NCBI GenBank assembly: GCA_917880885.1
Contig: OU862928.1
Span: 12,233,721-12,297,720, forward strand
Source of the DNA: Limnephilus marmoratus
Lineage: Eukaryota; Arthropoda; Insecta; Trichoptera; Limnephilidae
DNA length: 64,000 bases
Direction of reading: 5' to 3'
Both the position numbers and the translations under genes were made by a program. Below are positions 9,987 through 20,332 of this stretch, in pieces. Position 1 is the stretch's first letter. The number at the start of each line of letters is the position of its first letter. The notes under the pieces were generated by a model that was given only the letters and a program-made list of their open reading frames with translations, had not been told where the DNA came from and searched no databases.

Positions 9987-10905
9987 TTGTTATATATTAA
10001 TGACCTCTGTAAACTGCCATTTTCTGGTTCTTCAATTGTATTTGCAGATGACACTGTTTTAGTGTTTGCTGGTGATACTTGGGATGATACGTATGCTAAG
10101 TGCGAGGCAGGATTAAGGGCAGTCAAAAATTGGCTTGATCAAAACTTGTTAACCTTAAACATGAGCAAAACTAAATATATTACTTTTAGTATTTCTTCTG
10201 TAAATCAACCATCTTTGGACCGCTCTTTAAAAATACATTGTTGTGTACAGGAGTGTAATTGTCAATCTTTGGAAAGAGTAGACAATATCAAATATCTTGG
10301 CTTAATTATTGATAAAAATTTAAAATGGAACAATCATATTACTATATTGACAAAAAAAATAAGAAAGCTAGCCTATATCTTCAAGACTCTAAGAAATATA
10401 TTGGACAAAATTACACTAAGAACTGTATACTATGCTCTTGTTCAATCAATGCTTTCATATAACGTTATTTGTTGGGGTTCTTGCCATAAGACTACTCTAG
10501 AGCCTTTAAATATTGCACAAAAATTAATTTTAAAAATAATGTTCAAGAAAAGTTTTATGTATTCATCACAGTTAGGTACTATATAGCGAAAGCAAAATTA
10601 TGACAATAAGGCAGTTGTACATAATACAGGCTCTCTGTAAATTTTTCAACAACATTATCACTGCGAAAAGATCTCAACAAGTGCGCATCACTAGATTGGG
10701 CTCTTCTTTAATGTATCAGCCGGTACATACCAAAACATCCTTTGGACAAAGAAGTTTTTCATATAAAGCTCCGTTGCTTTATAATATGCTCAATGAAAAA
10801 ATAAAAACTATTGGTACATTACATTTATTCAAGAAAATGGTCAAAATATGTATAATAACTGAGAGTGATGGTTTTGGATTACCCATGTTGTCGCTTGTAT
10901 CATAA
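9987..10905 (+). pseudogene. LINE reverse transcriptase C-terminal part
   Basis: The frame opens in LYINDLCKLPFSG and continues to the catalytic FADDTVLVF. Then come LNMSKTKYITF, KYLGLIIDKNLKWNNHI and the thumb segment LRTVYYALVQSMLSYNVICW. A stop at 10584 splits it from the following frame (10600-10905), which continues the same protein (PLLYNMLNEKIKTIGTLHLF). The pattern fits Jockey/CR1-group LINEs. The clade is not certain without a tree. The endonuclease and palm N-terminus are missing. Confidence 0.8.
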
Positions 10906-11070
10906 ATCATTCTGGAATTCAGCTATATTTCATACAATCCAATTTTAATAACTTAACTTATATATTATTATGTACTTTTTAATTTGCTTATTGTTACATT
11001 TTTTTGTAGGTTTAAATTATATTTTTATTTAGTTCATATGTATGTTTTTTGTTTAAATTACAATGTAAAA

Positions 11071-11111
11071 CTGCATATCTCGATACAGGAATGCCCTAGT
11101 GAGATATGCAG
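11071..11111 (+). other. Stem-loop in the LINE 3' UTR
   Basis: Eleven perfectly paired bases enclose a 19-nt loop, about 50 nt from the tail repeat. Some LINE reverse transcriptases recognise a 3' stem-loop of their own RNA. That role is inferred here from position only. Confidence 0.6.
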
Positions 11112-11160
11112 CTTATGTTTCTCATGTACTTCTTATTTTTTTCAATAAATAAATAAATAA

Positions 11161-12245
11161 ATGTATGTGTAAAATGATTTTTTTCTTAGTCCTGAGCCTT
11201 ACCTCTCGACCAAAGTTTAAAAAACATTTGTTTCATGAATTATAAAACTTAAATAAATATGACGAAAATAATATCAACCTTTATTTTCATTGAACCACAC
11301 AGTATCTGAATTTAAAAAAATGTATTTCATGTAATATAAAAATGAAATAAATAATGTACATAAAAAAAAATATTAGCAAATTTTATTTTCATTATCATCA
11401 AGTCATGATTTTTTGAATCTGTATACTGGCACGGCCGCCATCTTGTGCCTCAGATACATTCATAACAATTATAAATATACCAAACTACCCACATAACAAT
11501 GTTTGGAGCTGGCGAAATTGATCATGGTAAATTCTACATACTTTCATTGTTTTTGATATAAATTTACTAGCTGGGTTACCCGGCTTCGCTCAGGACAGAA
11601 TTCGAGTGTTCTAGAATGTTTCACATTGATGTTCCTGTTACCCTATCCCCAAACATTCAAGAATGTTCCAGGATATTCTGGAACGTTGTTGAATGCTCTC
11701 AAATACGAGATCTGGAATAAACGAATAAAAAAAAACTCTGACTGGGGTGTCCGGCTTCGCCCAGGGAGTTTTATTTTATTTGGGAGACAACAGCTTACAT
11801 TAATAACTGAGCATAATAGTAATTGAGTCACAATAATTGAACCTTTTACAGGTTTCCGCACAGGTATTGTATACAATTGTAGTGTTTCCAGAGATTCTAA
11901 TGAAAAATGACATTTCGAAAATTAAGTTATTTAGGTGGGAATAGGATGGGGGGGGATCGGTTAAGTTGAGGTAAAGTAATAAAAATATGTGCAAAAAAAA
12001 TTAAACGAGAAAATAGGTAGTTCACAGGGTGGTGATTGTATTAGAGGGTATCTATTGTTATTGTAAAGTATCGAGACAACATAATTATTGTTATTGTAAA
12101 ATATTGAGTGATGCAGAGTTAAAAATGTCAAATTGTGTAGGTATAGTGTTTGTTGAAAGTGTTAGATGCACGATAGATGTAAGAGTTCTGCTTCGAAATA
12201 GTGTTCCACCGGGGAAGGCTAAGAATGATGACTGATCTTCGTGTA
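11161..12245 (+). repeat. Non-coding unit with a heat-shock-element-like block
   Basis: The unit is duplicated at 14823-15923. At 11565-11600 it carries CTAGCTGGGTTACCCGGC, a word of the kind found at the ends of widespread insect retroelements. At 11655-11692 alternating TTC and GAA triplets sit five bases apart (ATTCAAGAATGTTCCAGGAT and onward). No gene is supported here. Confidence 0.6.
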
Positions 12246-13182
12246 TTAGGAACTCGTATCTATTCGTTTAAAGAGTTCTGGGCAATCTACGACGGATCTG
12301 GCTATTTTTTGTACTAAGAGTACATCGGCCGAGCTTCTTCGAACTTCTAATGATAGTATATTGAAGTACGCGACTGAATCTTGGTGATTTAGATGTGGGC
12401 GGTTGCTGCGGAAATCTAAGTATCGTAGAAAACGATTTTGAACATATTCTAGATTTTCCACACATGATTTGTATAGCGCAGGGTTTCCCAACCAGTGGCC
12501 CAACCGAGAGGCTAGAAGATGGTCCGCCGGTCAATAAGCGAGCCAGGTTCCCTGGTCGAGAAGTCTGAATTAAAAAATCGGGACAATATTCAGTTTATCT
12601 TTATTGTACCTTGTGGTGAGTGGCCATTATGGTATTCCGTTTCTCCTCACCCCATCCTACCCTGTTCTACTACTACGTTGTGGTAAATATTCTGTTAGAA
12701 CCCGTTCTACCCCGTGCCACCCATACTAGTCTAGTGGTGTGGTGTCTTGTGATTGTGTCTTGTAATTGTGATCTTGGGGTGAACGGGCGCTGCACCCCCC
12801 TCGCTGCTTGTGGTCCCTGACAAAAATAAACGTACAAGTGGTCCCGGGTCATAAAAAGGTTGGGAACCACTGGTATAGCGGGTTCCAAACTTGTGACACG
12901 TATTCTAGTAAGCTGCAGACATAAGAAAAATACAGGATTTTAATTGTTCTAAAGTTATTGAATTTTTTACATATCCTAAGAATGAATCCTAACATTTTCG
13001 AGGTTTTTGGTGTGACCTGAGTCTATATGAGTATCAAAAGTAAGTTTGGAGTCCAATGGCACTCCCAAATCGTTGATGTGAGATTGAATTGACGTTCGAA
13101 TCCACGACGTATCTGACTTTATATACCCCACATGGGTAGCCCCATACAAATAATACTTCAAATGTTCCAGATCATTCCGCAA
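12246..13182 (-). pseudogene. LINE reverse transcriptase 3' remnant, split by a hAT MITE
   Basis: On the minus strand, DLGVPLDSKLTFDTHID (near 13060) precedes the MITE, and LEYVQNRFLRYLDFRSNRP plus FNILSLEVRRSSADVLL follow it. Together they are the C-terminal end of a Jockey-type reverse transcriptase. The tandem copy (15924-16706) has the extra thumb segment LYFSYVRSLLEYVSQVWNPL in frame. Several frame breaks are present and the copy is inactive. Confidence 0.75.
12479..12872. mobile_element. hAT MITE with 8-bp duplication GTATAGCG
   Basis: Termini are CAGGGTTTCCCAACC (left) and CAGTGGTTCCCAACC (right, minus strand). GTATAGCG flanks both sides (12471-12478 and 12873-12880). It sits inside a reverse transcriptase remnant and is present at the same place in the tandem copy, so it predates the duplication. 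Confidence 0.9.
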
Positions 13183-13562
13183 GATTCAGGAGTGTTTTGA
13201 AATGTCCCACAATAATCTGGGAAGTTTCAGAACATTCCATCCTATTCCCAAACATTCCAGAATGTTTCGAGATGTGGTGGAATACTCTGGAATGTTTTGA
13301 ACGGTTCTAGAAATTTCAAGGGGGCGAAACTTCCAGCCCTTATATCTTTAAAAGCACGCCCTTCAGGAAAAAACGGGAACTTTCTTCATAGATGGGGGAG
13401 AGAGGGCTACCACACAATATAACTCCTGTTATCGTACCGAAACTTGTCTTTGAGTTTTAGCGGCATGCACATTGTACACTTTTTTAATAATGTTTATTAA
13501 AGATTACGCTTATTCAAACTTCTAGAACTTTCCAGAACCTTCTAGACTCACAGCGACACGTA
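13183..13562. repeat. GAA/TTC pentamer-rich segment at the tandem-duplication junction
   Basis: Two stretches (13230-13310 and 13520-13547) consist of TTC and GAA triplets alternating every 5 bp. The second is perfect: TTC at 13520, GAA at 13525, TTC at 13530, GAA at 13535, TTC at 13540. Between them, CCCTTATATCTTTAAAAGCACGCCCTT also occurs near 18940. The segment ends at the breakpoint where piggyBac sequence restarts. Confidence 0.6.
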
Positions 13563-14404
13563 AAACTTCTAAAGTTGTACTAAAACTCATGGAGGGGTTC
13601 TTTGACAAAGGGTACTGCCTCTACATGGACAGTTTTTATAATAGCATGCCATTGACTAGGTACCTGAAACAAAGGAATACCGATGTTATCGGTACCCTCA
13701 ATCGCAACCGAAATATGGTACCTGAAATAATTAAAAACATGGAGAAGAGTGTGCCACGGCATACCATTATTGGTAGACACTGTGGTGACATGTCAGTCGT
13801 TGCTTGGAATGACCTCAAAATTGTCGCCATGTTGTCTACCTACCACAACACCGACACGGTCGTGGGTCGAAGAGGGTTCGAGAAATTCCAAATGCCTCTA
13901 TCTGTGGCCCAATACAATCGCTTCATGGGGGGAGTGGATACCAAAGATTCGCTGTTATCCACTTACCGCATGGAGAGAACGCGGGGTCACGAATGGTACA
14001 TGAAAGTATTTCACCGCCTGCTCAATATCAGCATCGTGAATAGCATGGTGATATTTAGGCACCTTCACCAAGAAGACCCGGGGCAGCCAATTCTTCACCG
14101 TGCATTCAGGATGCAATTGGCATCCGAGCTTATAGCGCGTCACTATCCCTCTTTAAAAGCTCCCAGACTGAAGTCTTCCACCACGGTTCACAATCTTCCC
14201 ATGGATCCCAGATTAAATCTTTCCCTCGGTCATTTTCCAGGTGAATCCTCAGAGACGAACAGTACGAACCGACGCATTCGCAAAAGGTGCGTACTGTGTA
14301 CAATTCGTAAAAAATCAAAGCGGGTTTGTACGTTTTGTAAACAATGCAATGTTCAACTTTGCATTGGGTGTTTTGAGGACTACCACACATTGACAAATTT
14401 ATGA
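13563..14404 (+). pseudogene. piggyBac transposase, 3' fragment
   Basis: This is an open 3' half, almost identical to 8712-9553. It retains the second and third aspartate regions (YMDSFYNS and GGVDTKDSLLSTY) and the complete cysteine-rich C-terminus. The first catalytic region, promoter and first exons are absent, so no full enzyme can be made. The change N to S after the second aspartate is specific to this copy. It is a by-product of the tandem duplication, not a separate insertion. Confidence 0.9.
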
Positions 14405-15923
14405 TTTTTTTTTAATATTACTGCTTTCAAATCGTTTTTTTTTCCATTTAGATTCTCTTTTTTTTATTCAAAACTTTAAAAATTGCCATGAAGAGGAAAT
14501 TCATTATACCTAATAGTGGCAGTCCCATAATTACAGTTCAGGGAGTGTGTCAGTATTTGTTGCGTGGGCGTTGTTTTTATAATGTTTGTCATAATGTTAT
14601 TTGGATGTTGTTTGCGATTGTTATTTGTGTGGTGTTATTTATGGTTTTTATTATTTGTTGCCAGAGTATTTGTGCATCATTTGAATAAAAATGTTTACTG
14701 AAACAAGTGCATTGTACATCTTTGTTGAAGTTTCGTGTCCATTCATTGTATCTTACATTTTTGTGGAGGACGGCAACAGTGTCTAAAAATTTGGATACTT
14801 ATTATAATAATAAATTTATGTATGTGTAAAATGATTTTTTTCTTAGTCCTGAGCCTTACCTCTCGACCAAAGTTTAAAAAACATTTGTTTCATGAATTAT
14901 AAAACTTAAATAAATATGACGAAAATAATATCAACCTTTATTTTCATTGAACCACACAGTATCTGAATTTAAAAAAATGTATTTCATGTAATATAAAAAT
15001 GAAATAAATAATGTACATAAAAAAAAATATTAGCAAATTTTATTTTCATTATCATCAAGTCATGATTTTTTGAATCTGTATACTGGCACGGTGGCCATCT
15101 TGCGCCTCAGATACATTCATAACAATTATAAATATACCAAACTACCCACATAACAATGTTTGGAGCTGGCGAAATTGATCATGGTAAATTCTACATACTT
15201 TCTTCATTGTTTTTGATATAAATTCACTAGCTGGGTTACCCGGCTTCGCTCAGGACAAAATTCGAGTGTTCTAGAATGTTTCACATTGATGTTCCTGTTA
15301 CCCTATCCCCAAACATTCAAGAATGTTCCAGGATATTCTGGAACGTTGTTGAATGCTCTCAAATACGAGATCTGGAATAAACGAATAAAAAAAAACTCTG
15401 ACTGGGGTGTCCGGCTTCGCCCAGGGAGTTTTATTTTATTTGGGAGACAACAGCTTACATTAATAACTGAGCATAATAGTAATTGAGTCACAATAATTGA
15501 ACCTTTTACAGGTTTCCGCATAGGTATTGTATACAATTGTAGTGTTTCCAGAGATTCTAATGAAAAATGACATTTCTAAAATTAAGTTATTTAGGTGGGA
15601 ATAGGATGGGGGGGGGGGATCGGTTAAGTTGAGGTAAAGTAATAAAAATATGTGCAAAAAAAATTAAAAGAGAAAAAAGGGTAGTTCACAGGGTGGTGGT
15701 TGTATTAGAGGGTATCTATTGTTATTGTAAAGTATTGAGACAACATAATTATTGTTACTGTAAAATATTGAGTGATGCAGAGTTAAAAATGTCAAATTGT
15801 GTATAGTGTATGTTGAAAGTGTTAGATGCACGATAGATGAAAGAGTTCTGCTTCGAATTAGTGTTGCACCGGGGAAGGCTAAGAATAATGACTGATCTTC
15901 GTGTATTAGGAACTCGTATCTAT

Positions 15924-16706
15924 TCATTTAAAGAGTTCTGGGCAATCTACGACGATCTGGCTATTTTTTGTACTAAGAGTACATCGGCCGAGCTTCTTCG
16001 AACTTCTAATGATAGTATATTGAAGTACGCGACTGAATCTTGGTGATTTAGATGTGGGCGGTTGCTGCGGAAATCTAAGTATCGTAGAAAACGATTTTGA
16101 ACACATTCTAGATTTTCCACACATGATTTGTATAGCGCAGGGTTTCCAAACCAGTGGTCCGCGAGAGGCTAGAAGATGGTCCGCCGGTCAATAAGCGAGC
16201 CAGGTTCCCTGGTCGAGAAGTCTGAATTAAAAAATCGGGACAATATTCAGTTTATCTTTATTGTACCTTGTGGTCAGTGGCCATTATGGTATTCCGTTTC
16301 TCCTCACCCCATCCTACCCTGTTCTACTACTACGTTGTGGTAAATATTCTGCTAGAACCCGTTCTACCCCGTGCCACCCATACTAGTCTAGTGGTGTGGT
16401 GTCTTGTGATTGTGTCTTGTAATTGTGAATGGGGCGCTGCACCCCCCTCGCTGCTTGTGGTCCCTGATGAAAAAATAAACATACAAGTGGTCCCGGGTCA
16501 TAAAAAGGTTGGGAACCACTGGTATAGCGGGTTCCAAACTTGTGACACGTATTCTAGTAAGCTGCGGACATAAGAAAAATACAGGATTTTAATTGTTGTA
16601 AAGTTATTGAATTTTTTACATATCCTAAGAATGAATCCTAACATTTTCGAGGTTTTTGATGTGACTGAGTCTATATGAGTATCGAAAGTAAGTTTGTAGT
16701 CCAATG
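15924..16706 (-). pseudogene. LINE reverse transcriptase remnant, tandem copy
   Basis: The remnant has the same split as at 12246-13182. The upstream part (16498-16746) reads DYKLTFDTHIDSVTSKTSKM and SLLEYVSQVWNPLY in one frame. The downstream part lies left of the MITE. Downstream of 16124 on the minus strand the frame breaks. Inactive. Confidence 0.75.
16138..16521. mobile_element. hAT MITE, duplicated copy of 12479-12872
   Basis: GTATAGCG flanks both ends (16130-16137, 16522-16529). The interior is shorter by a small deletion near 16430. It was copied with the surrounding segment rather than inserted independently. Confidence 0.9.
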
Positions 16707-17575
16707 CAGTGGCGTAAATAGGGCGGTGCCACCGGTGCCCAGGCACAGGGCGTAGACTCTGGGGGGCGCAAGAATGGCCAGACTAGGCAGGACTATATTT
16801 TTTCGTTTTGCTCCTGATTGCTTCTGATAAGTTCTCGGCCCCGCTGCGCCCCTAGTGCTCGATTCCAACACATACGTACCTACATGCCAGTATCATCAAA
16901 AACGTCTGTTTAATTAGACAAAACATCGCGCTCATTTTCATCGACAAGACAGTTACCATAGAAGAACGTTTCGTAGATTTTATTCTAAAATAAACGTTTT
17001 TTCACCAATTCATACATCAATGCAATTTGCAATTTATAATATGCTATGCTACCTTCTTCATTCAAAACTCTACCATACTAAGTAAGTACTTAAAATTAAA
17101 TTAATTTACAGTTTACTGAAACTTTGCAGGGTATTTTATTATAGAAGTATGAAGACTAAAATGGCCCAAAAATTAAATCTTAAGCATCAGGGTGGGCAAC
17201 GCATTTGCACTAGTGAACTTGCGTTTGAGTTTTAGTGAGTTAGACACAGTGGGTGGTATAATAGACGAAGGTTCCACTTCATGGGGTGAGGTTTGTCTAG
17301 GTCTTGGAGGTGGATGACCAGGACATACTGAACCACAGATTCCTACCCACCCTTTACCCTTACCCTTTAACCAACCTTATACCTTTTTCCTTCCCAGAAC
17401 TTTCCTCTCCTTCCTTTCCTTAAAAAAACCCTCCACACAACATCCCCAAAGATGACATATGCCCTGAGGGAAATTATTTTCCTCAGGGCCTCCTGTGTGG
17501 AGCTCATGTAAAAAAAAAATAGGGCGCAGTTATAGAAGCTCGCACAGGGCGCAGAAAAGGCTATTTACGGCACTG
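16707..17575. mobile_element. hAT-like element with CAGTGGCGTAAATAG termini
   Basis: The left end is CAGTGGCGTAAATAGGGC. The right end, on the minus strand, is CAGTGCCGTAAATAG. The 869-bp interior has no transposase and carries a SINE-like insertion at 17262-17520. Flanking octamers do not match, and the right flank belongs to the minisatellite, so a deletion or recombination followed insertion. Superfamily assignment rests on termini alone. Confidence 0.65.
17262..17520 (+). mobile_element. SINE-like retroposon T, 5'-truncated
   Basis: The sequence runs from GGTTCCACTTCATGGGGTG to GGAGCTCATGTAAAAAAAA. It matches, inverted, the fuller copy at 49640-50020. Its ATG TAAAA-type 3' end resembles the end of the tRNA-headed SINE, though the bodies differ. 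A poly-A tail and variable 5' ends indicate retroposition. Confidence 0.65.
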
Positions 17576-18985
17576 GAGCTTTATCAAACCTTATAGAATT
17601 TTCCGGAAGTTTCTAAACTCATCGACGTACTCCGCTCTCCTACCAGATTTTTCTACAGCTTATTGAACTTATAGAACTTTCCTGAACCTTTTAGACTCGC
17701 GGCCCCCACTCGTGCTTGAACTTTCTACAGCTTTATTGAACATTGTAGAACTTTCTGAAACCTTCTAGACCCCCGACAAACTCCGCCACTCCTTCTAGAA
17801 CTTTCTACAGCTTTATCGAACCTTCGAGACCTTTATCGAACCTTCTAGACCTTTATCAAACCTTCTAGAACATTCAGGAACCTTCTAGACCCGTGGTCGT
17901 CAAAGTGCGCCCCGCGGGTATTTGTGCGGCCCGCTCAAATATCAGCCAATTTAATTTTTTTTTTTCATTTACAATTATATTAACCTGATTTTTTAATTTT
18001 TACAAATGTTTTGTGTTTATTACATGATTTTAAAACGTTGTTTTTAATTGATTGACATTTGCTTTTAAAACGCCCAGTTGGTTTTTGAACACATCCTAAG
18101 TCAATTTTGAACGCGCATATAGCGTACGTCATAGGTCATAACGCCCACTTGTGGGTGTTTGAGACTTTCAGGAGGGGCAGTAGAAGACCCAGAAAAAAAA
18201 GGGGCGTGGGCATATTAAAAAAATATGGTATAAAAAGACAAAAAAACATGCTAATCGCGTACTAATAAAGCAAAGTAAACTTTAACATTGGTTAATTTTT
18301 GTTATTGTATGTATTGTAATAATTTTTATCACGAATGCGAAAATTCATTCATGTTCATTCAATTCTTGAAAATTGAACTGAAAGATAAATTGGATAATAT
18401 AAGATAAATTGGATTGTGCGGCCCGCGGTGATACCTCACTTGTCGTATGTGGCCCTTGACCAGAAAAGTGTGACGACCGATGTTCTAGACTCACCAACAT
18501 TCTCCGCCACTCCTTCCTGAACTTTATACAGCTTTATCGAACCTTCTTGACCTTTACGGAACCTTTTGGACCCCCGATAAAGTCCGCTACTCTTTCCAGA
18601 ACTATCTACAGCTTTATCGAACCTTATATAACTTTTCGGAACCTTGTAGACTCACCGAAATTCTCCGCTACTCCTTCCAGAACTTTCTACAGCTTTATCG
18701 AACCTTCTAGACTCTAGACCCCCCGATATATTCCGCCACTCCTTCCAGAATTTTCTACAGCTTTATCGAACCTTCTAGAACTTTTCGGAACCTTCTAGAC
18801 TCACCGACGAACTCTGCCACTCCTTCCAGAACTTTCCACAGCTTTATGGAACATTATAGAATTTTCCGGAATCTTCTAGACCCGCTGATATACTTCTCCA
18901 AGAACTGTCCAGAGTTTTATCGAACCTTCTAGAAGTTGCAGCCCTTATATCTTCAAAAGCACGCCCTTTAGGTAAAAACGAATAC
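17576..18985. repeat. Minisatellite of heat-shock-element-like units, ~70-80 bp period
   Basis: The words CTACAGCTTTATCGAACCTT and CCGCCACTCCTTCCAGAAC recur every 68-81 bp (for example CTACAGC at 18606, 18687, 18755). Each unit holds a block in which TTC and GAA alternate every 5 bp. At 17863-17890 six consecutive triplets are in phase. This is the nGAAnnTTCn arrangement bound by heat-shock factor trimers. A hAT MITE (17891-18482) splits the array. No gene is present. Confidence 0.75.
17891..18482. mobile_element. hAT MITE with 8-bp duplication TTCTAGAC
   Basis: Termini are CCGTGGTCGTCAAAG (left) and CATCGGTCGTCACAC (right, minus strand), flanked by TTCTAGAC on both sides (17883-17890, 18483-18490). 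It is 592 bp with no coding content. It is a complete relative of the truncated insertion at 4124. Confidence 0.9.
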
Positions 18986-19079
18986 TTCTTCAAATTTTGC
19001 AAATTCACTTTGTGGCAACATTTTATTAATGAAATAATTAAAAACACTTTGTTTTTACCACAATAAACTTTATTTAAAA

Positions 19080-19118
19080 GTCAACATGTTTCAAGAATGA
19101 TGTTCTCTTCATCAGGAT
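19080..19118 (-). ncRNA. Hammerhead ribozyme, second copy (predicted)
   Basis: Read on the minus strand, the core CTGATGA (19115-19109), GAA and ACATGT are all kept. The stem I strand is ATC instead of GTC, giving an A-C mismatch against GAC at the end of stem I. Stem II reads GAGAAC/ATTCTT, with one pair lost. It is probably weakened compared with the plus copy. Confidence 0.65.
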
Positions 19119-19479
19119 ATAAAATGTACTAAAACTAAATGATCGAACATAGAACGGCGTGGGTAGAAATGGAAGTAGTGGGGGAGGAGAGAGGAGGAAA
19201 GGGGAGGTGCTTAGAAGATCAACAAGGGGAGGAAGGGGGAGGTGGAAAGGGGGTGCTTAGAACAACAAAGACAAAAAATTACAATGGAAATATGTTTAAG
19301 ATAGAGTTACTCACAAAATTAATTTGATTGTTAATAATATTTAAATTTCTATTGAAAATTTCTTTTTAAATTTCTATTGGTGTGTAAAATTTTAAAACCA
19401 GAATTTATATCAAATGAATGGTTAAATTCAATTAGTTAGTTCAGTTTAAGTTAAGTTTGCTGAACTTAACACCATTAAA

Positions 19480-20065
19480 ATAATTGCATCTAATAATGGT
19501 TATAACTCCAAATTAATAGACAATTTATTAAACAAAAAATATAAAAAAAATTTCATTTATCCTACATTTACCCATTGCTTACTGATAATATTAAAAAACA
19601 ATGGAGAAAAATATTGTTTGTAAATCATCAAACCTCCAATTTAATCATGAAAAAAATTCCTAATACAATACAGCCTGCTTTTTATACGAATAATAAATTA
19701 AAAAATTATATTTTAAATAACAAGGACAAAGACCAAAAAATGAAAAAAATCTGGAGCTTACCAATTGAATTGTAATGACTGCAATCATTTTTACGTAGGT
19801 AAAACTTGCAGAAATTTTGAAACGAGGATATTTGAGATGTCTAAATAGCAAGAATTATTCGGAATTTGCTAACCATCTAATTGAATTTAACCATTCATTT
19901 GATATAAATTCTAGTTTTAAAATTTTACACACTAACGTTAGTGGTTTTCACTTAGATCTTTTAGAAATATTAGAAATTTGGAAAAATGTCAATAGAAATT
20001 TAAATATTATTAACAATCAAATTAATTTTGTGAGTAACCCTATCTTAAACATATTTCCATTGTAA
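19480..20065 (+). pseudogene. Penelope reverse transcriptase/GIY-YIG C-terminus, frameshifted
   Basis: Two frames together give the Penelope C-terminus. A linker reads MKKIPNTIQPAFYTNNKLKN, then SGAYQLNCNDCNHFYVGKTC is the GIY-YIG nuclease N-terminal motif (GAY..YVG). It is followed by FANHLIEFNHSFDINSSFKI and NIINNQINFVSNPILNIFPL before the stop at 20065. A frame change lies near 19750 and a stop near 19847, so the copy is dead. The reverse transcriptase core is absent. Confidence 0.8.
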
Positions 20066-20226
20066 TTTTTTGTCTTTGTTGTTCTAAGCACCCCCTTTCC
20101 ACCTCCCCCCTCCTCCCCCTTGTTGATCTTCTAAGCACCTCCCCTTTCCACCTCTCTCCTCCCCCACTACTTCCATTTCTACCCACGCCGTTCTATGTTC
20201 GATCATTTAGTTTTAGTACATTTTAT

Positions 20227-20265
20227 GTCCTGATGAAGAGAACATCGTTCTTGAAACATGTTGAC
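20227..20265 (+). ncRNA. Hammerhead ribozyme in the Penelope 3' region (predicted)
   Basis: Elements in order: stem I strand GTC (20227-20229), core CTGATGA (20230-20236), stem II from GAGAAC/GTTCTT around loop ATC with one unpaired base at its foot, core GAA (20253-20255), stem III as the self-complementary ACATGT, cleavage-site T (20262), and stem I partner GAC. This matches the minimal, short-stem-III hammerheads known from Penelope-like retroelements, which tend to act as dimers. Folding was done by eye. Confidence 0.75.
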
Positions 20266-20332
20266 TTTTAAATAAAGTTTATTGTGGTAAAAACAAAGTG
20301 TTTTTAATTATTTCATTAATAAAGACGAATAC

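Larger units (their letters stand above)
9973..11160 (+). mobile_element. 5'-truncated LINE inserted after the tandem duplication
   Basis: The insert interrupts a sequence that is continuous in the tandem copy at 14815-14830. It ends in a repeated ATAA tail and is flanked by ATGTAT on both sides (9967-9972 and 11161-11166). Near its 3' end, CTGCATATCTC and GAGATATGCAG form a perfect 11-bp stem (11071-11111). Only the C-terminal part of the reverse transcriptase remains, as expected for target-primed insertion. Confidence 0.9.
3442..11420 (+). repeat. Segmental duplication SD-1, copy a
   Basis: From GTTGTTAGTAAGCAATATGC onward this interval aligns with 42184-47420 in the same order and orientation: hairpin, Harbinger transposase C-terminus, MADF gene, right Harbinger terminus, TTAA-MITE, piggyBac gene and its 3' flank. 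Differences are mostly discrete insertions in this copy: the hAT MITE at 4124, the TA-type MITE at 5600, the CAGGGTG MITE at 6913 and the LINE at 9973. The piggyBac gene was duplicated with its flanks rather than transposed independently to the two sites. Confidence 0.85.
13563..16706 (+). repeat. Tandem duplicate of 8712-13040
   Basis: The copy starts abruptly inside the piggyBac coding region at AAAACTTCTAAAGTTGTAC. It runs through the gene's 3' end, the non-coding unit, the reverse transcriptase remnant and its hAT MITE, closely matching the first copy. It lacks the LINE of copy 1. It is interrupted at 16707 by a CAGTGGCG element, after which homology is lost. Confidence 0.9.
18986..20324. 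mobile_element. Penelope-like element: two fragments, inverted, one insertion
   Basis: Arms at about 19018-19440 (minus) and 19985-20324 (plus) are inverted copies of one 3' region: end of the coding sequence, a C-rich tract, a hammerhead motif, and an ATTTCATTAATAAA tail. The plus fragment extends further 5' into the GIY-YIG domain. ACGAATAC occurs directly at both outer edges (18978-18985 and 20325-20332), so the pair entered as one event. Inverted and partially tandem 5'-truncated copies are characteristic of Penelope-like elements. Confidence 0.85.
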
